The position numbers were made by a program, and so were the translations under genes. From contig NC_092576.1 in assembly GCF_037975245.1 (NCBI RefSeq), positions 14,774,611 to 14,838,610 of the forward strand: a stretch of 64,000 nt of DNA, given 5' to 3'. Origin of the DNA: Apostichopus japonicus. Its lineage: Eukaryota > Echinodermata > Holothuroidea > Aspidochirotida > Stichopodidae. The notes beneath the pieces are model-generated. The model ran no database searches and was not told where the DNA came from. It worked only from the letters and a program-made list of their open reading frames with translations. Below, one piece after another: positions 1 to 11,052 of this stretch (its first letter is position 1; every line of letters starts with the position of its first letter).

Positions 1-201
1 TGATACAAAGCCTCCCAGCGGACATTTTGTACAGAGGGACACTGTACTGTCACTACGGTTTTCCTTTCCCTCTATACCTCCATATATGACATAACGACGA
101 ATATTTTTACATTAAAATTACTACTTTGTAAGAAATGTTTCGATCAGCAACAAAGATGATAACTCAAAGTTCTATTTGTTATATTTTATATATTGACAAC
201 C

Positions 202-245
202 AGGGGCGGACTGGGTTTAAAAACCGGTCCGGGCATTTTCACCTA
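202..245 (+). repeat. Left piece of an interspersed repeat split by the 7.1 kb insertion
   Basis: This stretch begins with the motif CCAGGGGCGGACTGGG and continues with an ACCGG/CCGGGCAT segment up to CACCTA. The same sequence, unbroken, is at 11053-11283. The continuation of this copy resumes at 7342, so the repeat was cut in two by insertion of the element at 246-7341. The family itself is not recognised. Confidence 0.8.
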
Positions 246-450
246 CACTCTAAAAACAAAAGAGTGAACTTTTCACTCTTTTCACGGAGTGAAAAAAATT
301 TAACTCCAAAGGAGCGGAAATTCACTCCATTAGACAACTGAAATCTTCGTATTTCAAAGCTAAAGTACTTAATATTCACTCTTTACAAAGGAGTGAACAA
401 ATGAGCCAATCAAATGCTAAGAACGCTCACTCTTACTTTGGAGTGAAGGA
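246..450. repeat. Left subterminal GAGTGAA/TTCACTC motif array
   Basis: About ten copies of a 7-8 bp motif (GAGTGAA or its complement TTCACTC) occur in both orientations within the first 200 bp of the element. A matching array lies at the other end (7108-7341). Clustered subterminal motifs of this kind are typical transposase binding sites in several DNA transposon superfamilies; that role is inferred here. Confidence 0.75.
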
Positions 451-822
451 TCAACCAATCAGTCAGTACGCGTTTCTTCGAATACTTGAATACAAATATT
501 TGTAGTTACGCCATTTTTTTTACTCGTTTGCCTTCGCTCGTTCTTGTCGTTTTACATCTTAAAACATGTCAGTTTCGCAGTGGCTTGAAGAAAGCGGATT
601 TGGACGTGATGGTATTCAGTTGTTTGGGGAGGTAAGGTTAACAAGCAAATGTTGAAAGAACGTGAAATTATATAGAATTTAGAAGGTTGCCATGGCCGGA
701 GGTCGTCGTTGCCTACAGTCGATTGGCTAGGCTCTTAAACGTTACGCTTAACAGTGTAGCGGAAACATTTAACATTAGGCTTGGTACCATACACATTAAC
801 ACATTGGCTAGTTGTTTGGAGG

Positions 823-893
823 CACAGGCATTCGTAACGTTATGTAGGTGTATAGTATATAAACACGCCTACATAACGTTACGAGTGCCTGTG
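823..893. repeat. Near-perfect 30 bp hairpin
   Basis: CACAGGCATTCGTAACGTTA at 823-842 is mirrored, with two or three mismatches, by the complement ending at 893; the loop is about 10 bp. A related but looser palindrome with the same CGTAACG core is at about 15608-15671. This looks like a tiny foldback or MITE remnant. Confidence 0.6.
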
Positions 894-1361
894 TTCGGAG
901 GTAAGGCCTATGCCTAAGGCTAATGTTAGGCCTATGAGTAATGGGCCAGAAGTTAATGCAGCTAAGGTCCAGGAATTGTTTTTTCTTAATGAACGTTTTC
1001 CTTTATGATTTTTTGTTATTTCACGTATCAAGATGTAACGTCACAAACTGAAACAGACAGCAGAATTACCAGGTTGTTTTTGGATACATTTATTCACAGG
1101 TGGAAAATTCGGAATAAGGGGAAATTTCCTGAAAGAAAATTACAAAATAATAGTAGAAACAATCAACTTCGGACGACAAACAATTGCAATGTTCAATCAT
1201 AACTATCATGAATAGCAATAGCTAATAATATATATGTATGTCCCTCTTTACAAAGTTCACTAGGTCTATATCAATTTAACCTCAATATACGGGAGAAAAA
1301 TACTACATGGCATTAAGGTTAAATAGCATTTACAGTACAAACAATTCAGGTATGTTTATGG

Positions 1362-1476
1362 TCCTACGCAGCTGAGAAAGAAACTTATGCCAAAAGATTG
1401 CATGACCTTCTAACCCCTTAAAAGCGAATATCCGAAGAGAGTTACAAATGCCTATACACAGTGTATGGACATAGCA
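1362..1476 (+). pseudogene. Coding-like fragment, copy 1 (possible transposase remnant)
   Basis: In one plus-strand frame the DNA reads SYAAEKETYAKRLHDLLTP and is then interrupted by a stop and frameshift. It is a diverged direct duplicate of 1788-1915. Differences between the copies are mostly synonymous or conservative (K/R, D/E) in this frame, which suggests a former coding exon. The protein family is not recognised with confidence. It lies inside the 7.1 kb element and may be a remnant of its transposase. Confidence 0.35.
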
Positions 1477-1787
1477 AATGAAACACCCTCCAAAGCAAAC
1501 ACAAGATTCATCTACTTTAAGATGGGTACTATCTGTGATGTTGAGTAACTTCTTCATTCATAGTACAGACAGCAATGAGTAATAATGTAGAAAACCAGTC
1601 AGGGTCTGAAAGGAATATCAATAATTAACAACGTTGCCCTTTACCAGTTAATTATACAACAAAGATGTATCCCCTTTCACTATTTAATTCACAAGGGAAT
1701 ACAAAATTAATATGGACAGAAAATAGAATTAATCTATCAACTGTGTTGGAAAATCTGAATGATTGCTTACAACAGGGATGTTAATGG

Positions 1788-1915
1788 TCCTATGCAGCAG
1801 AGAGAGAAACTTATGCCAAAAGATTGATTGAACTTCTAACCCCTAAAAGGGAATATCCTAAGAGCGTTATATATGACTACACACACTGTATTGTTCTGTT
1901 AGTGCTGTACCAAAG
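1788..1915 (+). pseudogene. Coding-like fragment, copy 2, ending at a splice-donor-like GTAAG
   Basis: The open frame reads SYAAERETYAKRLIELLTP and continues with PKREYPKSVIYDY, ending at an AG|GTAAG donor-like site at 1915/1916. It resembles the copy at 1362-1476. The xPKxVIYDx pattern is reminiscent of a segment found in large transposases of marine invertebrates, but this is a weak family resemblance only. No start codon or flanking exon can be assigned. Confidence 0.35.
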
Positions 1916-2507
1916 GTAAGGAACATTTGTTGTGTTTGGTGTAAAGGTTATTACCCTTCCTGCTTCAACTGTTGGATAGTTTTTAATAGACACAATTGAT
2001 AGTGATGTAAAGACGTTATTTTGTCAACTAAAGTGTACCATAGAATTATAAACTAAAAAAATCTGTCCATTAAATCCATAACCACACATTTTTAACTGGG
2101 TAATAATGATTTGAAATAACTTTGTCGTTTCAGGTAGGCTGTGTGCACCAACGTTGGCCAATTTGTTAAGGAGAAGCCCCTGAAGTGTACCCAACCTTTT
2201 CTGCTGGGCCAAGGTCCAGACAGGAGGCCAACCCAATTCTTTTTCATTTTTGATTCAACAAGCTCACCAGTTTGGGACTCCATCACAGTTGCAATTGGCA
2301 GGATTTTTAAATTTCATTTGTTTTAATATTCATTTTGCCATTCCATTAACAACATTTTACAATTATATTTTTGAAGGGCTAATATTTAAGGTGCATAGTA
2401 AGACCAGATAAGGTAAGTCCAAAAGTTAGGTCTCTGAATGTTTCTCTGGCAAATGTGTGAGCATTCATAGATTCAAAGATTAAAGGTATGTAGACAGGTA
2501 GCTACTG

Positions 2508-2559
2508 TATTACTTCAGTTGAAATATCATAACCCCCCCCAAAAAAAAAAATAAATAAA

Positions 2560-2598
<39 letters not shown>

Positions 2599-2646
2599 CT
2601 TTTTTTGGGTGGGGGGGTGGTTTATGATATTTCAACTGAAGTAATA
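2508..2646. repeat. Hairpin with 24 bp perfect arms around a (TA)n core
   Basis: TATTACTTCAGTTGAAATAT at 2508 and its exact complement ending at 2646 form the arms. Between them lie a C-run/A-run, a (TA)n tract and the mirrored T-run/G-run. It looks like a small palindromic MITE with microsatellite expansion at the centre. Confidence 0.8.
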
Positions 2647-3419
2647 GCACTCTGTCAGAGGGGTTGTTACATTTTGCTATCAAATTTTGTCAGTTTAAAA
2701 TTAAAGTGGATATTACTTGAAAAGTGCAGCTGCTATTTTGTTTTTTTTAGAGACCATCTTACTCAGAATTTCATACACTTCTATATGAATGGGAACTTTG
2801 ACCTGTCTGTTAACCTTTAAATTCCAACTTTGGTTATTCTTTATTAACAAGTTTGATAGTTTTAAGAAGCATATGAAGGTATGTTTTATTCATTACGTAC
2901 AGCTATGTTAGTAATTAAAAGGTTTAATTTAACCTTTAATGAATGATGCATTCTTTGTAAAGGAATTATTCAATAGCATATTATGAACTCAAAATTTAGA
3001 CTACTTGACTAACTTTCTATTTTGATATATTTTTCATTCATCTTTATTACTTTACATGGTACCAATTAGAGCGGGAGCCCAGAGGGTTTGGTTAGCTGGG
3101 AAGGTAACCAATTGCCTTGTACGTCACAATGTTCACAGAGCATTCCTGTATATGAAACCAGACGACTGGCAAACCGGCTGTGGTGGGTGTGGCTGGGAGA
3201 GCAATTTTAAAGTCACCTAATAGCTAACCTAGATCAGCTTTCATGGTAACCACATCAAAGTAAGTACAATGTGTCAGGTATGGCCCCAAGAGCAACAAAT
3301 GGCCATCGCCAGTAATTATTGGTGGTGGGGTACCCCTGCCAGTCATCAATAATTGACCCCTCACGGCTGACCTAGGTCAGCTCACGAGGTAACCAATTGA
3401 AACCTACTGGAAAATGATG

Positions 3420-4360
3420 GTTAGGACTTCAGATACAAGGGATGGGCATTGCCAGTGATTTTTATTGGTGGGGTACCCCTGCCAGTACACCCCCAAAATG
3501 CCCCTCCTCTCATTGACCTAGGTCAGCTCATGAAGTAACCAGTTGAAAACTACTGGAAAATGGTATTACTTCATATGTAAGGGATGGGCATTTCCAGTAA
3601 TTTATATTGGTGGGATACCCCTGCTAGTAGACCCCCAAAATGCCCCTCCCCTCATTGACCTAGATCAGCTCATGAGCTAACCAGTTAAAAACTACTGGAA
3701 AATGATTGGCAGGACTATATATGTAAGGGATGGGCATTTCCAGTAATTTATATTAGTGGGGTACCCCTGCCAGTAGACCCCCAAAATGCCCATCCCCCAT
3801 TGACCTAGATGAGCTCATGATGTAACCAGTTGAAAACTAGTGGAAAATGGTATCACTTCATATGTAAGGGATGGGCATTTCCAGTAATTTATATTGGTGG
3901 GGTACCCCTGCTAGTAGACCCCCAAAATGCCCATCCCCTCATTGACCTAGATCAGCTCATGAGCTAACCAGTTAAAAACTACTGGAAAATGATTGGCAGG
4001 ACTATATATGTAAGGGATGGGCATTCGCAGTAATTTATATTAGTGGGGTACCCCTGCCAGTAGACCCCCAAAATGCCCATCCCCCTCATTGACCTAGGTG
4101 AGCTCATGATGTAACCAGTTGAAACCTACTGGAAAATGATAGGTATCACTTCATATGTAAGGGATGGGCATTTCCAGTAATTTATATTAGTTGGGTAACC
4201 CTGCCAGTAGACCCCCAAAATGCCTATCCCCCTCATTGACCTAGGTGAGCTCATGGTGTAACCAGTTGAAACCTACTGGAAAATGATAGGTAGGACTCCA
4301 GATTTAAGGAGAGTCATTTCCAGTAATTTCCACTGGTGGGGTACCCCTGTCCATTGTCCC
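3420..4360. repeat. Left-arm tandem array of ~145 bp units
   Basis: The landmark GGGATGGGCA recurs at 3439, 3581, 3727, 3868, 4014 and 4161, with a degenerate copy near 4308. Spacings are 142, 146, 141, 146, 147 and 147 bp. Alternation of ~142 and 146 bp units suggests that the array grew partly as dimers. Each unit carries a GGGGTACCCC-type palindrome and a CTAGGTCAGCTCATGA segment. Confidence 0.85.
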
Positions 4361-4979
4361 AATTGTCAATTGTACTAAAAATAGTGAACAAATTAAAGTT
4401 TACCTCTAATAATAGGTCTTCATATAAAGTTATTACACATACTGACATAGGGGAGGGTTATAAAAAGTCATAACTTCTTTCTTTCATGGCATGGAATTTT
4501 TTATTCACAGTGGTTATCGAGAGGTCAAAGTCAATGATCAGAGTTTATATATAGTCCTCTCAAAGAAACCAAATTTCAGGTCATAGGTCGTAGACTATTG
4601 TTTTATGGTTTTTCACAAAAAATGTCCCCATGCTAAAAGAAATTGGAATGGCAACAAAAATCACAAACAGTGAATCATTCACCAGATTAATATATTTTTC
4701 CTTGACCCCTGGAAACAGGCTGGTGACACTGGCATGGACCACGTGTTTCAATCAGACAATCACCTTGGCATTAGTAAAGCTACGGTAACTTGAACGGACC
4801 ACTTCAGAACAGCTGAATGAAATGAACGTAGACTGTCAAGAACATACTTCCTGAATAACCACACAGGTTGTATTCAGTCATTTGAGGCCACCTATGAGTG
4901 GTTACACTGTATCTGGGGTGTTTCGGGGAGTCTTGGGGTGTGAGCTATAATATAATGTGAGACAGTGGTTGGAGATGTT

Positions 4980-5900
4980 GGGACAATGGACAGGGGTACC
5001 CCACCAGTGAAAATTACTGGAAATGACTCTCCTTAAATCTGGAGTACTACCTATCATTTTCCAGTAGTTTTCAATTGGTTACACCATAAGCTCACCTAGG
5101 TTAATAAGGTGGGGGGGGGGGCGGACTCTGGCAGTGGTGGCCCACCAATATAAATTACTGGAAATGCCCATCCCTTACATATAGAATCCTGCCAATCATT
5201 TTCCAGTAGTTTTTAACTGGTTACTTCATGAGCTGACCTAGGTCAATGACAGGAGGGGCATTTTGGGGGTCTACTGGCAGGGGTACCCCACTAATATAAA
5301 TTACTGGAAATGCCCATCCCTTACATATAGAGTCCTGCCAATCATTTTCCAGTAGGTTTCAACTGGTTACTTCATGAGCTCACCTAGGTCAATGAGGGGA
5401 TGGGCATTTTGGGGGTCTACTGGCAGGGGTACCCCACCAATATAAATTACTGGAAATGCCCATCCCTTACCTATAGAGTCCTGCCAATCATTTTCCCGTA
5501 GTTTTCAACTGGTTACTTCATGAGCTGACCTAGGTCAATGAGGGGGAGGGGCATTTTGGGGGTCTACTGGCAGGGGTACCCCACCAATATAAATTACTGG
5601 AAATGCCCATTCCTTACACATAGAGTCCTGCCTATCATTTTCCAGTAGTTTTCAACTGGTTACTTCATGAGCTGACCTAGGTCAATGAGGGGAGGGGCAT
5701 TTTGGGGGTCTACTGGCAGGGGTACCCCACCAATAAAAATCACTGGCAATGCCCATCCCTTGTATCTGAAGTCCTAACCATCATTTTCCAGTAGGTTTCA
5801 ACTGGTTACCTCATGAGCTGACCTAGGTCAGCCGTGAGGGGTCAATTATTGATGACTGGCAGGGGTACCCCACCACCAATAATTACTGGCGATGGCCATT
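4980..5900. repeat. Right-arm tandem array (inverted copy)
   Basis: This array is the reverse complement of the left-arm units, with about five to six copies of the same ~145 bp monomer. The arm is about 140 bp shorter than the left arm, consistent with one fewer unit. Confidence 0.85.
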
Positions 5901-7107
5901 TGTTGCTCTTGGGGCCATACCTGACACATTGTACTTACTTTGATGTGGTTACCATGAAAGCTGATCTAGGTTAGCTATTAGGTGACTTTAAAATTGCTCT
6001 CCCAGCCACACCCACCACAACCGGTTTGCCAGTCGTCTGGTTTCATATACAGGAATGCACTGTGAACATTGTGATGTACAAGGCAATTGGTTACCTTCCC
6101 AGCTAACCTAACCCTCTGGGCTCCCGGTCTAAATGCATCTGTTTAAAAATTGGACACTCTTAGACTGTTTTCAGACGCCACCATTATTTTGAACTTTGAA
6201 ACTCTGTTATGAGTACCCTATAACATGAAATTCTTTTAGGTGGGTATTGTTTTCAAAAAGCAAATTGAATTGTTGTGATCCAATTCCCATAGTTAATATA
6301 TTTAGATTTTTTTTTTTTTTATTTAAATATATTTACTAGTGCCTTAATATGAATTAATAATACGTGGTATGTACTGAGTTCATTTCCTTTCAAATGTTTG
6401 CATAAATTACTATTCTAAACCTAAAAGTGTTGCCACCCAGAGGGTTGACGGGTTTAGATGTACATAGGATGGAGCGTTTAATTACTATCTGTCAGGAATT
6501 AACCATTTTGCTGTAAAATATCGGTTCACCAGTCATAAACAGTAGTATCCCAGTGTGATTGTTGTTCTTCATACATTTTTCACAGATTTATAAAGACGCC
6601 AAAACGAGTTTGAAAATGATAAATGTTTGCATATTGCAAATTGAAATTGTAAGATTGAGTTATTTGCAAAAACATTTTTGAGGTATTGCCAGCACACTCT
6701 GGTACATGTTTCATAGACGTAACTAGAATTATTTTTTAATTACAAGAAAATCACATTTGTATGAGAGGAACATACAAGTGGGGTGAGTGAATCATTCATT
6801 GCATATTTTTGTGCCTTTGTATGTTTGTAATTTTGCTTCATTCTGTGTTTGTATATGAAACTTGGTATCATTTTCACTATTTAATATATATTTAGTACCA
6901 TAAATTGTTGTCTTTGTCCTTTTTTAAATTTGTTAACAGTGTCTAAATCTAGTAAATCGTCTTATCATCAGCGTAGTAGCCCATTCCATTGTCTCGATCT
7001 TTGGATGCATCCTTGTTTAGCAATATTTCTGTGAATAGATAGGGCCTTTCCATTGAGTCTCAAACTCATTCTATCAATCCCGTCCCTCAAAATCAGCTGT
7101 AAAATAT

Positions 7108-7341
7108 CATTAACTCTTTAAAGAGTGAAATTCACTCTTTCTAGAGTGAAAAAGCCCACTCTTTCAGAGTGAAAAAGCCCACTCTTTCAGAGTGAAAAGC
7201 TCACTCTTTGAAGGAGTGAACATTCTCACTCTTTTGAAAGAGTGAATTTCACTCTTCATGGAGTGATCACTCACTACACTCTCAGAAAGAGTGAGAATTC
7301 ACTCCAAACGAGTGAAAATTCACTCTTTTGTTTTTAGAGTG
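7108..7341. repeat. Right subterminal GAGTGAA/TTCACTC motif array
   Basis: Dense copies of GAGTGAA and TTCACTC alternate in both orientations up to the terminal inverted repeat. They mirror the array at 246-450. The spacing is irregular. Confidence 0.75.
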
Positions 7342-7521
7342 TAGACCGGCCCATTATTCATTGATATGTTACTTGCATAGTGATTGCCGTCCTTGAGGGG
7401 GTCTAAGGGGGTGTGATCTTTTTTAAGTTAGCGAATGCCTAGATGCAAAATGGTGCGATTTTTCTCAATTTTGTAGGTTACAAAAGTCCTTTGAAAAAGA
7501 CCCAAATATAATTTCCCAGAA
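7342..7521 (+). repeat. Right piece of the interspersed repeat split by the 7.1 kb insertion
   Basis: The sequence TAGACCGGCCCATT onwards continues the repeat that starts at 202. It aligns with 11095-11283 up to the AATTTTCCAGAA / AATTTCCCAGAA segment, after which similarity ends. Confidence 0.8.
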
Positions 7522-8360
7522 TTGTACTATCATCGAGTCTGCACAAGCTCACAAACCTTATAGTGAAAATTCAATGTACGATTAATAAAATAATCAAGTT
7601 AGTGGGTTACTCTTAACTGTTAAGGCTACCATCCCAAACATTCCACGTGGGTGTACATTACAGCACAACATTCCCATCTCTTTTGTGAAGTTAATAGAGA
7701 ATGAAATCTGGCGTGTCATTGCAGATTCAGCGTCAGTAACTTGAAGCAAAGAACAATTAATGATCAATAATCTAATTTTGTAACCGTTCAGTTTACCACA
7801 ATAGTAGGAAAAAACAAATTTTAGATATGAATTTGTGCTTATAGCGTAACGATATTAGACATCCAACACACACGCAATGTCGCATAATGACTAACTACAT
7901 TATTCCAACTACAACATAATTTATTCGTAATTTCGAACTTCAGACGAGTGTTCAAGCACATGTTGAGAATATAACGTACAAACAAGCAGAACCTTGTATA
8001 TTGTAATAATCTAGTGGTATAGTCTCAGTACGTGTTTGCCAAATTTAAACTTTGACCTTTCCAGCTAACTGCACTATAAGCTCAGTGAAAATGACACCGT
8101 TCTATGCATTTTGCATATCAATATTAATTATTATTATTGATTTATCTGTCGTTAAACCTTTTCAGCTGAATAAATTCCGTAGATTCTACAAACTTTAATC
8201 AAAATTTGCAAGCCCCTACCAACAGATCATGCGCCAATCAAAAATCTCTCTGTTTTGTTTACGACTGTTAGACCTAGGACTCCTTTCAATTTCGTAGCTA
8301 GCCTTTGATAGCTACCTTCTCTGGAACAGTATCTTTCTTTCGGTCTTACCAATGTCTTAC
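7522..8360. other. Non-coding stretch, nothing recognised
   Basis: This is AT-rich DNA between the split repeat and the first possible exon. I see no ORF of note, RNA gene or repeat structure. Confidence 0.5.
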
Positions 8361-8537
8361 CAATGTAGCTTGCAAAATTGTGTCATTTCCTTCCATTGCA
8401 ATGGATAAATAGGTAGTTTCAGACGTTTCATCCGTGGAATTGGGTAAACCAAGTGGACGATACGAGTATATATAGGTTACATTTGTGTAATGAACATGCT
8501 TCGGTTGCCGTGATTTTACGGTAAAGTGTTCGGCCAT
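8361..8537 (-). CDS. Possible first exon, unknown protein (low confidence)
   Basis: A minus-strand frame starts at ATG 8537 (MAEHFTVKSRQPKHVHYTNV) and stays open for 59 codons to a TTG|GTAAGA donor-like site at 8361/8360. The frame then runs 4 codons further to a stop. The peptide has several N-x-T sites and no recognisable domain. It would diverge from the THAP ORF about 500 bp to the right, which could mean a shared promoter. No following exon was found, so this may be a chance ORF. Confidence 0.2.
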
Positions 8538-9036
8538 AAGGGCAACAGAAAATAAAAGCCTTTCTTTCGATTGCGACAGCTTTTCTCTTGTCGGAGTGCA
8601 TTTAGAATAAGAAACATTGAATCTGCCTCGGAAGTTTGATTCCGAAATTCATCAGCAAACACGTTTTGAGACTTTAACTATTAAAAAAGCCATGACGGCA
8701 TGACATGAAAAATCCAACTAATCGAGAGCAACTTTCTCTGAATCTATGAGAAACTCTATGTTCAAAACTATCCTCATCACCTTCAAAACTTCAAGGACTA
8801 ATTAAACTTTTAATAATCGCATCCGAAAACAGACCTCTGAAAATGCGATTTCAAAACAAGACAACGATGACTTCATGTTAGGAACACAAGTGCCAAGCCC
8901 AGGCATGTACCGGATGCGCGACGATCATACGCCCACATAAACGCACATTTACACCGAGAGAACAACCACTGTATTATGCTATATCGTTAGAAATTTCAAG
9001 TTTGTTTTACAACATGTTGTAAGATATCCGAGAGAA

Positions 9037-9249
9037 ATGCCGGTCCGTTGTGATGTGGGGGGCTGCAGAAATGTCATAACCCATGCAATTAGCCTCCATC
9101 GATGGCCGAAGGACAAAAAAAAGGCGATTATGACCAAGTTAGTGCAGAACACCAGCGCCGATTTCACTGGGCCTAGCCAAGTATACAGCTCCGTATGTAG
9201 CGAACTCTTCACGAAAGCATACTACGACCCCCCTTTTCTTATGAAATAA
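9037..9249 (+). CDS. THAP-type zinc-finger ORF, zinc ligand lost
   Basis: The 70-residue ORF starts MPVRCDVGGCRNVITHAISL. THAP domains are ~90-residue C2CH DNA-binding modules shared by P-element-like transposases and their domesticated relatives. Visible family marks are the N-terminal Met, CxxxxC (Cys5, Cys10), the SLHRWPKD block and a Phe before a GPSQVYSSVCSE block. In the usual CSxHF motif the zinc-binding His is replaced here by Leu (CSELF), so zinc binding should be damaged. The usual segment after this motif is cut by a stop soon after. Downstream frames carry further coding-like sequence (9293-9442), so this is probably a decaying gene or transposon end rather than a complete protein. 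Confidence 0.55.
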   Translation: MPVRCDVGGCRNVITHAISLHRWPKDKKKAIMTKLVQNTSADFTGPSQVYSSVCSELFTKAYYDPPFLMK

Positions 9250-9292
9250 AACAAATGGGCTTTAACGGTTCGACATAAAAGAGTCGTTCTTC

Positions 9293-9442
9293 TGTCAAGT
9301 AATCCACATTAAAAACTCCGAAGACCAGATCGGGGAACAGGGAACCTCCAGTGGGGCAAGTGGCGATTTTTTGGAGGCAGCACGGCCGAGCACTAGTACT
9401 TGTAGTACTAGTATTAGCGTTACGACACTGAAGTCGCAATAG
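9293..9442 (+). pseudogene. Frameshifted continuation of the THAP gene
   Basis: Just after the THAP ORF, one frame reads GEQGTSSGASGDFLEAARPS followed by a Ser/Thr-rich run ending at TAG 9440-9442. A different frame upstream reads KRVVLLSSNP, which resembles the basic stretch that follows a THAP domain. Linking the two with the THAP ORF would need at least two frame changes. No splice sites clearly explain them, so a pseudogene is the simplest reading. Confidence 0.35.
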
Positions 9443-10054
9443 ACGAATAGATTTTGCTGTATCATCTAAATTAACACCCCATTCATTTCCTCATTGTGTA
9501 GTACTAAGCTATGAGGTTAGCTTCAGAAGGGATGGGTTACATCTTCTTGTGAAAAATCTCAGTGCCCCAATTTATTTCTGGAATATGCTGGGTCAGTTAG
9601 TTATGGCAATTATTTCTTATTCGTATTCCAAGAAAGACCATAATTTTGTTGGGGAGGGAGTGGGGTGATGGAGATGGAGATGGGTCAAAATAGGTATTTA
9701 AAAATATTATATTCCAAAGGGTGTTTAACTCTCACAGCGATTTATTTTAAACAGTCACAGAGCCAAAAATTAACTCAACGTAGTTCAAATCTTAAATCAT
9801 TGAACAAAGTTTATTCAATATCAGTTCTAGACAGTCTTTCTGGACAATCTGAACAAGCCTGTGACTAAACTAACATTAACAACAATCATTGTATTATATG
9901 ACATAAAAGTAAAACTGTACTTTCAATAGACATTATAATTTTTAAATTACACTGATGTAATTTGTGACAACAAAGGAGGTTTAAAGAAAAACAACTTACA
10001 TGAAATTGTTGGCTTTAAGCCCACAGAACACGTATAAAGGTATATTATAAATGT
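9443..10054. other. Non-coding stretch, nothing recognised
   Basis: AT-rich sequence follows the THAP remnant. An open frame at 9665-9868 has no recognisable motif and a composition like its surroundings. Confidence 0.45.
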
Positions 10055-10177
10055 AGTTATTTATAGAAACGTATTAACTCATGCCATACATTTAGTTATT
10101 ATAGAAAACGTATATAGTCATATCATATATTTAGTTATTATAGAAACGTATTAAATTATACCATACATTTAGTTATT
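10055..10177. repeat. Three ~39 bp tandem repeats
   Basis: ATAGAAACGTAT-type units start near 10063, 10101 and 10140, each ending in ATTTAGTTAT. A fourth diverged unit is at about 10677. Confidence 0.7.
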
Positions 10178-10320
10178 TTAATGTGTTGTACATTACAAAG
10201 GTCGTTTGTACTCCGTGTGTTGTTATTTATGTTTTGTTTCTTCTTGTCACCTGCGATGCTAAACATATGAATACGCATATGAGTCAATCAGTTTGGATGT
10301 ATACAATCGTGTTTTTTTAG
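10140..10320 (+). repeat. Local direct duplication, copy 1 (copy 2 at 10677-10840)
   Basis: The blocks TGTGTTGTACATT, CCGTGTGTTGTTATTT, TAAACATAT and AGTCAAT.AGTTTGG.TGT occur in the same order at 10180-10315 and 10713-10833. The copies are diverged, so this is an old ~530 bp-spaced duplication. No coding content is evident. Confidence 0.65.
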
Positions 10321-11052
10321 GGTCCTTATATGCTTTTAGAGGACAACCGTTGACGTATGTTCATTATCATCAAATTACAATTTTCTTGATGAAAGGATAA
10401 CACTGTAAGGTTTTTTTTTTTAATTATTGTTTCGTTTAATTAATTGATCTTCTTCAGATGGGAAAATGATTATGACGATTAGAAACTCTTTTCAAAGTAA
10501 CTAGGAATTATTGGGTGTTTGTTAAAAGTCATTCATATAAAGTGACCTCTCATGAAAGTGATCTGTTTAAATTATGACCTTATAAAATTAATCATGTCAT
10601 CAATATCCCTCTTTAAAAAGTAAGTGAAGACAATGGGTAAAAGAAAGTGTATTGTGTACAGCTTCTATATTTTCTGTACAGAAACGTATTAAGTCATACG
10701 GTACATTTATTATGTGTTGTACATTTCACCAGTTGTTTGTAATCCGTGTGTTGTTATTTCTATTTTATTTATTCGTACTACCTGGTATGTTAAACATATT
10801 AATTTGCACTCGAGTCAATTAGTTTGGGTGTGTCTAAGCGCTAAATATATAAAAAAATCAGATGATATAAATTGCCTTGATTTCAATGTTACCGTAAATG
10901 TCGTTTCGATCTTTTCCAATTAACGAACGGTAAGTTACAACATAATGAGTGGCTTCAGAAATTGTATTAAAGGCAAAGGAACCGATGGTTAGGTCAAGTA
11001 TTATATCCTTCTGCCTCCTCGCCCGCCCCTTCCTCCCCCACCCCTTCCACCA

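Larger units (their letters stand above)
3066..6132. mobile_element. 3.1 kb foldback element with >1 kb inverted arms
   Basis: The left arm 3066-4360 and right arm 4980-6132 are inverted copies of each other around a 619 bp spacer. The outer ends read TTAGAGCGGGAGCCCAGAGG and, in complement, TTAGACCGGGAGCCCAGAGG. Each arm has a unique outer part of about 370 bp and an inner tandem array of ~141-147 bp units. A possible 3 bp duplication AAT (3064-3066 and 6132-6134) appears if the termini are taken as TAGAGCGGG. No ORF is present, so it must move, if at all, with proteins from elsewhere. It is nested inside the 7.1 kb TA element. Confidence 0.85.
246..7341. mobile_element. 7.1 kb DNA transposon with perfect TIRs and TA target duplication
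   Basis: The two ends are perfect 23 bp inverted repeats (246-268 and 7319-7341) that begin CACTCTAAAAACAAAAGAGT. They are flanked by TA at 244-245 and 7342-7343. The flanks join to give the same repeat that is intact at 11053-11283, where a single TA lies at 11095-11096, so the boundary and the 2 bp duplication are read directly. Both ends carry arrays of GAGTGAA/TTCACTC. The interior has no intact transposase ORF, only two short related coding-like fragments (1362-1476 and 1788-1915). It also contains the foldback element 3066-6132. It is probably non-autonomous or dead. A TA duplication fits several superfamilies (Tc1/mariner, ISL2EU and others) and I cannot choose among them. Confidence 0.85.
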
